This document shows, piece by piece, positions 55,715-64,000 of a stretch of 64,000 bases of DNA. A program made the translations under genes and the position numbers. The stretch spans positions 2,193,088 through 2,257,087 of the forward strand of contig NW_006768768.1 of the NCBI RefSeq assembly GCF_000204055.1, in the 5' to 3' direction. The stretch is from Melampsora larici-populina 98AG31. Its lineage: Eukaryota > Basidiomycota > Pucciniomycetes > Pucciniales > Melampsoraceae. Under the pieces are notes generated by a model that saw only the letters and a program-made list of their open reading frames with translations, made no database searches and was not told the DNA's origin. How positions within the stretch are numbered: position 1 is the first letter of the stretch; the number at the start of each line of letters is the position of its first letter.

Positions 55715-58700
55715 TTATCCACCTTCACTTCTAGAAAACCCTCTTCTTCTACCCCCTCTATGACTACCAATCTCAATATGTAAAGCCTGATTAGAAGTAA
55801 AAGCCGTAGAATCCATTCCACCATTCCCATCACTTTCATCTTCATCACTACTACTATCATCATCTTCTTCTTCTTCTTCTTCTTCTTCATCCGTACCACT
55901 ACTCGTTCTACATCCTCCTACACTTCCATCCGTTGGTAAGTTTAATAAAGGTGGTCTTCTAATCGAATAATTCCATTTCTTTCCATCATGATACATTTCT
56001 GGTTCTTCTACTCCTTCTACTTCTTCTTCTACCTCTTCTTCTACTTCTTCTACTTCCTCTTCTTCATTTTCATCCTCAACTTCTCCTTGTAAAACGTGAT
56101 TAGAAATCATCCCATCTGATGGATTTGGACGATGATCAGGTGTAGGAGGAGGTGTAGCACTCGAACTTTCCACTTCACTTCCCCTAACCCAAGATTTAGA
56201 TCTCTTAAACCGTTGTCGAACACGTGAAAGGAGTGCTTCTCTAAACTTCACCGGTCTAGCGTTTTCAAGCTTGATACACTCTTCATCTTTAGATGAGATC
56301 TCGAGCTGATCATGATAATTAGGTGCACTACTAGTGGTCACTATCATACTCGTCATCGTAGGTTTCGCACAAGGTCCACTCGTACCTGCCACAACTCTCT
56401 TCAATGATCCTTTTGAACTTTTCATCAATCCTTGTAGGAGAGATGGACCAGGTGAGGTAGGTAATGATCTTCTTTGAATCGCTCGATCTTTACCTCTTTC
56501 GACTTCTTCCATCGGTACCATTCCAGTGACAGGTCGATTGAGCATATGAGGATGTTGTGCATAGATCGCTACATTATTGGTCCCACTAGTCGAACTTGAA
56601 CAAGCAGCTAAACTATTCCTAGGTGAACTTGCATTCGATTCAATCTCTGTACTCGTTTGATTAAAGTCAGCAGGTGATACGCCACGTCTTGATGATCGCA
56701 TCGATGAAGATCCATCATGCTCTTCATTACATGCCCCAACAGATCCTTTTAGCAATCCTAATGAGCTACGTGCAGGTGGACCGGTCTTGGATCTCGCTCG
56801 GAGATTATTACTCATCAGTTTCTCAATATCATCTTCATGGGCTTCGATCCCAGTGGAAGGGTTATGAGATGGATTGGTCGAAGCTCCTGTCCGACCACCC
56901 CGGAGATTGAATCCGCGCTTGAACACACTGCTACTGGTCGAATTACTGTGATGATTGACAGGAGAAGAGAGCGGAGAAGACGGTCGTGCGCCAAATTCAA
57001 CCGATCTAGAAGCGGTAGTGGAAGCCAAGATGGGCGGGTGGTAGTTGAGCGTATTCCAATTGCATTGAGAGTGATGTGGTGGATGATGAGTGTTGTGTTG
57101 ATTGGCGTTAGGGTTAGTATGATGACCGGCAAGAGTCATTTCAGCAAACGTTTGAAACGGTAGCTGTCGTCGATCGACTGGACTCGTACAGACACTTGCG
57201 CTCGCGCTCGCACTGGCACTGCTGATACTTTTGGATCGGTTCTCCCTTCCACCAGTGGATCGCTGTAAACCTAATTTGATAGCTGCTTTCCTTAGACTTT
57301 GTTTCACTCCTCCTAATGGTTTCTCGACCCTTTCATCACTTCTTCTAGGATGCGAAAAATTCGCCACCTCTTCATTTGTCACATGAACTGCATCTCCACC
57401 CACCGGGGCTGTTTCGTGTACCCATTCCTGCGTGTTATCGAGATTGCTTAGAACCCATGGATGTGTCTTGGATTGATGACATGGATATAAATCAAGCGAG
57501 AGGGAATCAACCATGGATTCGAAAACGTTTTGGGGAAATAGATATGGACAGAAATCGGAGAAAAGAAATCAACCCTCAAATCAAACTCACCTTGACTTCT
57601 TCAAGTGTGATCCGTTTCCGAGGATCCTTTGTCAAAAGTTTCCTCAAAAGGTCAATCAATTCCCTCGAATCTCTTTCAAACGGTCCATCATGATTAGGAT
57701 GATCCCAATCTATCATCAATGATTGTCTTTCGGTTCCTGCCCATTCTGGTATCACCACTGCTTCTCTCCAAATCACATTAAAGAGTTCATATTCATTAGG
57801 TGCCTTGAAAGGTGTTCTACCAAATAATAAACAAAACAGTGTAACGCCAAGTGCCCAAATATCAATGCCTTTTCCAACACCTGGTCTTTCACCCTTTCCA
57901 AACGTATTAGGTGCTAAGGGATGTGATATCACTCGGTAAGTCGGTACACCGTCTAGCAAGACTCGAGTCTGACTATTCCCACTGTTAGCTCGATTGAATT
58001 GATGACGCTCAGGTGTTGTCGAATTGTTTGCATAAGTTACACATTGAGTAAAGTAATCGACCGCGTTGACTTCAGGTGGTGTAGCAGTGGGAGTAGCCTC
58101 AACCGGACAACAGAGTTCAGGTGCCATGAAAGCTGGGCTACCTTCAGTCTTCCTCAAGGCCTGGTCATCTAATGAAGTAGTCGTTCGAGCACCTTCGCTC
58201 CCTGGCTGATGTTGCTGTTGGTACTGATTCATGATTGAGGATAGGTTCGAACTTGATCCCGATCGCTTCAAAACTCCAGAAAGATGAGAAACACCAAAAT
58301 CTGAAATCTTGACCGTTTCTCGATCGGCTGTCCAAAGTAAATTCGCCGGTTTGATGTCACGATGGATGATACCTTGATAATGAACTGTGCCGACAACAAA
58401 GAATGTCTGATTAACCGTCTTTTCCACTGAAAAGGAGAATGAATGAAATGGTCACGAACGATATTCGAGTCCTAACAAGACTTGTCGAAACGTTCGACGG
58501 ACTTGTTCCACGGTCATCAACGGTGTTTGAGTGATCTCATCTTGCCAGATAACCTGACCGCCTTCCATGAACTCTAAAACTGCAAACACGTGATTCAAAA
58601 GGTAAGTACGCAACACGATCCACATGACTGAGCTTGTGCTAAAGAAAAAGTAGTGGAAATCAAATGAACAAAAAAAAGCGGTAAACAGCATGGCTCAACT

Positions 58701-60301
58701 CATGAAAACCTTTTTACTCTTGGCATCATCAATCACCTCTTTGAGTTGAACAATATGACGATGTCGAAGTCGTTTCATGATAGCAATCTCCTTCTTCAAT
58801 TTATCATCTACATCTCTCAACAATTGTGTAGGACCAGCTTCAATCGAAGGAGACAGTTGACCTTTGGAAGAAGACGCTTCTCGTTCTCTTTCTCGTTGCA
58901 TCTGTGATCTTCTCAACGATTTCGGTCCTCGTGGTTCTCGTCTAACCACTTTGATAGCCTGAAGACATTGATTTCCAATCAACCAAGTTCACAGTCAGTT
59001 TTCTCATTTCCTTCTCACCTCTTTCTGGATAACCAAAAACCAACAAGAGAGCTTAAACCAAAAATCAAACACACGTACGACCGTCTCATAATCGTGATCA
59101 TGTTTGAAAGAAGTAGTAGGAGAAGATTGAAGTCGAAGATCATCACCACTACGCTCCTTGTTGACCGTTGGACTTCGAAGATTGATGATTTTATCCATAT
59201 TCTTTCCTATATAAACTATCCCATGTACACCCTTTTGTTTGGCAATTCACGATTACCATTTCAAATGATCATTATGGATTTGACCAGCAGTCACCCAAAC
59301 CCAGTAAGTCGATCCAAAGGTTTACAGCCGCCGCATACACGCGTATATTCCGATCATCCCACATTGGCGTGCGTATCCAAGTTTACATACAGTCACAAGC
59401 GTGTTTGAGAATGTCCGTACCCGCCGACAAATGATGTATTGACCCGTGTTGACCAAATCGGTAAATTCAAGATTTCCGATCAAATTCAAATTCAAAATCC
59501 ATGTATGTAGGATGGAAAAACGCCAGGAAAAGAAAAAAAAAGGTAATTACAGAATGTCTCGAGATCAGTCAATAGGCTTGATGATGATATCTGATGAGAA
59601 AAGCAACTGACCCTTCCGATTTCTTTGCCTTTCATATATTGATTGATGATCAATCTACCAGTCCTAGAATCTCTACTCTTCAAGAGTTTAGTAGTATGTC
59701 TAACCAATTCAGGATTCAATGTATTGAAATTGTTCGGAGGATTGAGAGACCAAGTAGAAGTAGAACTTTGTGGTAGTGTTTGTGGTAGTGGTTGAGATTG
59801 AGAATGTGATGGTGATGTTGACTGTGATTGAGATTGAGATTGTAAATGAGATTGTAATCTAGATTGAGATTGAGATCTTGTTTGAGATTGGTTTTGATTG
59901 TGGTTATGATTTTGATGTTGATTATGATTTTGAAGATGAGGTTGATGTAAAAAAGAGATTGGAGAATGTCTGCCTTGTCTAGAAGAAGAAGAAGCTCTAA
60001 TGGTTGAAGGAGGTGAATGTTCTATTGTGATTTGTTGATCTAAACTTAAATGTCGATGTAATAAAGCTGATGAAGGTGATGAAGCAGAAGCGATTGATAA
60101 TAAACTTTGATTTGGATAATGATATTTGTTTGACGGATTACTAGTGGTTGCTGCTCTTCTTCTGGATGAATGACGTTGCGGTTGATGTTGATGATTAAAA
60201 GTTGGATTTGGATTAGGTGAAGAACTAACTGAGACCGAATAACGTTGTAAGATACTGAGTGGATCTGATTCCTCTATTGAGCTCTGATGAATGACACTCA
60301 T
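55715..60301 (-). CDS. Ser/Thr kinase, CaMKK / SNF1-activating-kinase-like
   Basis: Six exons join in frame on the minus strand: 60301-59612, 59231-59079, 58958-58700, 58579-58460, 58384-57591, 57466-55715, giving 1255 residues. The kinase domain starts at INQYMKGKEIGRGVHGIVYI; the Gly loop spans an exon junction. It contains AIKVV (Lys284), LKKEIAIMKRLRHRHIVQL, KVFMILEFMEGG, HRDIKPANLL (Asp417), SDFGVSHLSG (Asp436), GSPAFMAPE (497) and IDIWALGVTLFCLLFGRTPF, and ends near TKDPRKRITLEEVKTHPWV. The DFGVSH and LLFGRTPF motifs match CaMKK and yeast Sak1/Tos3/Elm1-type kinases, which activate SNF1/AMPK in the cytoplasm (family knowledge). Oddities are a ~40-residue insert between the Gly loop and VAIK, a long activation segment, and ~80 residues inserted after APE. 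The N-terminal 220 residues are Ser/Gln/His-rich and the C-tail is Ser-rich with an EEEVEEVEEEVEEEVEG-like acidic run and a GTDEEEEEEEEDDDS run. Confidence 0.88.
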
Positions 60302-60662
60302 GTTTGATTGAAATTGATACGTAAACTGAGGATGAAGATGAAAATGAGAATGAGAATGAAGTTGATGAGGGTTGATGAGTTGATGAGTTGATGATGATGA
60401 ATGAAATTAAATTAAATCTAAATTCTGAGTTTCAAGTACTTAAGCTTATTAAGCATCTCACCATTGAAAACCCGTTTCAAAATTTAACAGTAAAGTACTT
60501 CACAACACAGGGTAGAAACTACTTAGACACCATTTAATAGTTAAAAACTGAAGCTTATCTCTAAATATTAAACTTCAAGTGGCCAGATTTGCTAACGTGA
60601 TGGTCTGATGGTCCATGGATGTTGAAATCGATTTGTGAAGATAATAAACTGAGAATTCAATA
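60302..60662. other. Kinase promoter region
   Basis: The minus-strand leader is rich in TCATCATCAACTCATCAACC-like pyrimidine/CA repeats directly upstream of the kinase ATG, probably a 5' UTR. No gene is seen. Confidence 0.4.
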
Positions 60663-60822
60663 GTGGCTCTCAAACCTGCCCCAGTTTTCAAAAAACCCAG
60701 TTGACCCAGTTGTTTTTTGGCAGTAACTTTGTGTATCAACTTGACATTTGTTGACAGCTCCCAGCCAAAAATTCCACTGGTGCAACCAAGTTTTTTGAAA
60801 CTGGGTCAGGTTTGAGAGCCAC
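60663..60822. mobile_element. 160-bp TA-flanked MITE
   Basis: Inverted ends GTGGCTCTCAAACCTGCCCC and, reversed, GTGGCTCTCAAACCTGACCC extend through CAGTTT(T)CAAAAAAC, about 35 bp. TA flanks both sides (60661-60662 and 60823-60824). This fits a Tc1/mariner-related MITE. Confidence 0.85.
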
Positions 60823-60883
60823 TAATCAACTTTCTTCTCAACTCAAATCTCATCTCATCTCACTTTTTCACAATTTCACAATA

Positions 60884-61397
60884 GACTTGTTCAAATATAA
60901 AAAAGAAATTTGAAGTCCAAGATTTGAAGCAAAGAATTTGGAAGTATGTTATTGCATACAGCCCGTAGAGACGGGTGTATGAGATTAAGAAGCGACAGCA
61001 AGCGAGCCAATTTCTATTCGACTTGAAATTTTTGGGGGGTCTCTCAAAGTTGGATTTGAAGTTTTGGAGTTAAAAGATTTGGAACTCTCTTGCTAGTGAC
61101 ATCGCTCATTTCAGCCTGTCACACATTAATACAGCCCAATACAGCATGAGAGTAGCGCGAGGGAGGTGGTAGATATACTGTGACATGCTTGGATAGGAAA
61201 GATACGGTTTAAAAAGGTTCAAATCCCAAACTTCAAATCCAACTTTGAGAGACCCCCCAAAAATTTCAAGTCAAATAGAAATTGGCTCGCTTCGTACATC
61301 TCATACCCTTCATGTACAGACTGTAGCAATAACATAGTTCCAAATCGTTTGCTTCAAATTATGGACTTCAAATTTCTTTTTTATATTTGAACAAGTC
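60884..61397. mobile_element. 514-bp foldback element with ~180-bp arms
   Basis: The arms 60884-61066 and about 61215-61397 are inverted copies with few differences. They share GACTTGTTCAAATATAAAAA, GAAATTTGAAGTCCA, TATGTTATTGC, GCGAGCCAATTTCTATT, ACTTGAAATTTTTGGGGGG and TCTCTCAAAGTTGGATTTGA. TA flanks both sides (60882-60883 and 61398-61399). The central ~150 bp are unique. Transcription would give a long hairpin RNA. It has no coding capacity. Confidence 0.88.
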
Positions 61398-63017
61398 TAA
61401 TTTCACAAGCTGTCTCTTTCCAAAACTCAAAACCATCATCAGCTCATCCCATTAAAAATCTACTTGAACATTCTTGATTCTCGTGTTGATTTCAATACCA
61501 AAACACACAAATCCGATCACACAATCCAATGCCATCATGAACGTTTGAATTTAAAGAAACGCAGGGGTATGATCTTCATATTTCTACTAAACATCTTTTC
61601 AAACAAATATCAATCATTGAATCAAAATGTATCATCTACACATACATACATAGATAATGAGAATCTATGTCAGAGAATTGATTGGATCATCTTTCAAAAC
61701 TTTGAAATGTCGAGAGATTAGAAATCAGAATTAAATAAGGCCCTTTGGCAAAAGGGCAAAAGTTCAAAGTGAATCATGAAATTACCCTAAAACACTAGCG
61801 GCTAGATAGTTAACTAAGAGTTCGAAATCATGCAAGTTTCTGATGACGATAAAAGTTCAAGGTTATGAAGTTTGTAAAATTCAAAGGTAAACAAGGGTAC
61901 AAGAGAATTGAAGTGGTGTTGTATGACGTCAATAACACCACCAAAGTGATCCGATTACATATCCGACCCGTCAACAAAATACCTGCATAAACATCTGATA
62001 GGAAAGAATTGAGGAATTTGTAGAGGTCAAGATCATCTTCAAGTAGTAAACATTAACAATACATTTTCATCAGGCTTTGAGAAGAAGCTGTTGTAGGTAT
62101 GAAAAGAGGTATGTAAGAAGAATTTACAATCATTTGAGGTTTTGGATGTGCAGAGATGTGTTTTATAAGAAACTAAGATAGCTTGAAGGCTTGTTATTCT
62201 TGTTGTTTCAAGTCATCATCTTTAGATAGCTCAATCACTTTAAATACATTTGATGCACAGGAATTTCATCCAAAATAGATATCTTCTTATTTATAACTAT
62301 CAACTTCCAACATGTGTTTTTATACCTTGTATCCTCTTTTTGCAAAATATCTATTGGAGAGAAACTTGCGAAGAGGATACGTAAATTTCTTAGGTTTCAT
62401 AAATCACTCAGATCTAACCTTGAACTTGTACTTGTAGCTCCAGAACCAGAATTGGATCTCAAAGTTGGATTGAATTTTCAAAAAGCCCAGCTTGATGAAA
62501 AGTTTCCAGTAAAAGTTTCATGGTTCAAAGGACTCAAGAGGTATGGCAAGAAGAGGACAGAGAACCCCACTCGAAATTGAAAATATATCAAGATTTCAAA
62601 GAAAATAGATGATTGATTGAGGTTTTAGTAAAGACTTCGAAACGTACGGAAAGGGAAAGATTCGAATGATAGATTTATACAACAGTGAGGTACTCATCAT
62701 AGAAGAAAGAGTTCAACTACTTGATTACCAACACTTTCAACAAAATCCAATAAAAACTCTATCAAAAAAAACGAACAAAGAGAACGTTATAAAAAGTAGT
62801 CTAGGTTGACTTCGAGCGTCAATTTGATTGTATGCAAGTCAACTGAAATCGGATAGATAACACAAGTTCTTGTTGAAGATCAAGCATTCAAGGAAAACGA
62901 GTCACTAGGAGCATTTGATATCTATTCTGCTCCTGAGCAGTCAAAAATAGTTCTACTGACGATTCGACGACTCGATTTTAGGTACCAACTAGACGATGGA
63001 ATCCTAGAGAGTGATAA
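61398..63017. other. Intergenic with one small open frame
   Basis: AT-rich. Open frames at 61464-61721 and 62314-62580 (+) have no recognised domain. A compact small frame at 61865-61990 is listed separately. Confidence 0.4.
61865..61990 (+). CDS. Possible 41-residue small protein
   Basis: An ATG-to-TAA frame reads MKFVKFKGKQGYKRIEVVLY onward to IRLHIRPVNKIPA, with an in-frame TAA shortly upstream. The alternation of charged and beta-branched residues looks protein-like. It may be a small gene, a lone exon or a chance frame. Confidence 0.25.
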   Translation: MKFVKFKGKQGYKRIEVVLYDVNNTTKVIRLHIRPVNKIPA

Positions 63018-63938
63018 TCAATTACCACCCAAGATCGAGCCCATGGTGGAGAAACCACCGACAGGCTCTCTAACTTTTCGAGTAGGTACAAAGGCCGATC
63101 CATCAGGATTGACCACCCTTGGACGATCAGTGATAGAGTCTTGTTTGATCGAATTAGTAATGTTGAGTTCAGAAGAAGTGGTACTGGCAGGAGGAGGAAG
63201 ATCATCTGCTTTGTTACTATCGATGCGAGTTAGAATCGGAGCCTTTGGGATCGGAGTCGGTTGCCAAGCTTCTGATACATCGGTAGAGGAAGCACCAAAA
63301 AGAGACGCGATTTGTGCGCTGCCTCCTCCTACATATCCAAAATCGTTCAAATCAAGCTGGATCCTCGTAGCGATTGTGATGAACGCAAATCAACGGTGGA
63401 TGATACCTACCTGGCTGTTCTCGCACCTTGCGCGTCGGAATGAAAGCAGGTAAATCTGATTGTGGCTCTGTCCTAGTTTCCGTGGGTGGTTGTTGAGAAG
63501 AGGTGGTGCTGGGCGCTTCGTCTGGGAAGGTGCCGAAGCTTGCATGCTTCGGTAATTTCTTCAACTAAAGTTCAAATAACATAAACCAGAGATCCGTCAA
63601 TTCAAAAAGGATGTGCGCTAGGATGAAGAATGGAATCGCTTGCAAAAAGGTCACGAGGAAGATTTCGCGAGAACAAACCTGAGTCAAATTGGTGTCCACT
63701 TCCACCTCCAACTGTTTCAAGAACCTCACCAAAGATTCCTTAGTAAACACAATCGAGGTAGACCACGGTAAAAGACCTTTGAAATGAAGTAAAGCCAAAC
63801 TGGGTTAGCAAGACTTCATGCATTGACAATCAAAACCATCGAGCTTAAAAGTCCATTACCAATCTCAGCCTGCCAGTCTCTTTCATTGCTGGAGAAATCC
63901 GGGGAAGGGACAAAGGTTTTATGATTACTCGTCGACAT
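63018..63938 (-). CDS. Hypothetical protein with two PTRKVRE motifs
   Basis: Four exons join in frame on the minus strand: 63938-63860, 63776-63679, 63564-63407, 63363-63018, giving 226 residues. The start MSTSNHKTFVPSPDFSS was chosen as the first ATG giving a continuous frame. The middle has a helix-like TKESLVRFLKQLEVEVDTNL. The motif FIPTRKVREQPG occurs at the end of exon 3 and FVPTRKVREPVGGFS near the C-terminus, each after Ser/Pro/Thr-rich linker, so the protein carries a duplicated short linear motif. No known domain is recognised. The intron between exons 3 and 4 is only 43 nt with a GTATCA donor and is the weakest join. Confidence 0.6.
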
Positions 63939-64000
63939 TTCTGTTTCAGCTGCACGCGTGGTTGAGTTTTGTTCAAGTTGTTTGGATTGAGGTTGAATGC
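63939..64000. other. Upstream region of the last gene, cut by the window end
   Basis: 62 bp of leader upstream of the minus-strand ATG at 63938. The minus frame here is open and continues past the window edge, so an upstream exon cannot be excluded. Confidence 0.3.

Noticed and set aside
55678..55899. Lys/Met-rich minus-strand frame at the kinase 3' end
   Set aside because: A product of the GAA/TTC repeat read in a shifted frame over the kinase tail.
56674..57163. Plus-strand frames of 78 and 108 codons over the kinase gene
   Set aside because: Antisense shadows of the long final kinase exon.

Overview
The window looks like nuclear DNA of a basidiomycete fungus, most likely a rust (Pucciniales, Melampsora/Puccinia-like). 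Genes are split by many short GT-AG introns of about 40-120 nt. They encode eukaryotic housekeeping proteins (SF3A2, cullin-3, MIC60, a PPIL4-type cyclophilin, a CaMKK-like kinase). They lie between AT-rich gene-poor stretches packed with transposon remains and an F-box gene with a decayed relative. The lineage is inferred from style and content; no search was run.

Layout. 1-6366: gene-poor, nothing recognised. 6367-7425 (+): splicing factor SF3A2, with an 8-nt micro-exon. 8132-8522: hAT-like non-autonomous element filled with GCTAA motifs. About 9254-16337: decayed Ty1/copia retrotransposon, carrying a 1655-bp TIR element (14141-15795) that holds gene-like fragments, and a 70-bp hairpin insertion in its 3' LTR. 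16535-17659 (+): F-box gene whose last ~33 codons lie in one arm of a foldback element (about 17558-18190). 18093-19167: a 112-bp piece of that element repeated on both sides of an LTR-like block. 19168-22470: relics, including a hAT dimerisation-domain fragment. 22471-25905 (+): cullin-3. 26579-27573 (+): F-box pseudogene. 29985-32073 (+): SAM-dependent methyltransferase with an apparent -1 frameshift. 33612-33699 (-): intron-containing tRNA-Tyr. 34222-36540 (-): MIC60. 38345-39253 (-): secreted DUF3455-like protein. 41099-41635 and 43516-44737 (+): hypothetical genes. 45542-47118 (-): PPIL4-type cyclophilin. 48887-49124: minisatellite. 49428-53771: nested transposons, the inner one an almost intact hAT of about 4.1 kb. 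54676-54764, 60663-60822, 60884-61397: TA-flanked inverted-repeat elements. 55715-60301 (-): CaMKK/SNF1-activating-like kinase. 63018-63938 (-): hypothetical protein with a duplicated PTRKVRE motif.

There is no operon-like organisation. The host genes serve pre-mRNA splicing (SF3A2, PPIL4), ubiquitin ligation (cullin-3, F-box proteins), mitochondrial cristae (MIC60) and kinase signalling. The most unusual content is the overlap of genes and transposons: an F-box reading frame that ends inside a mobile element, a TIR element carrying a spliceable TAF4-like fragment with a perfect 383-bp internal duplication, and two hAT-type elements built around different dense short-motif arrays.
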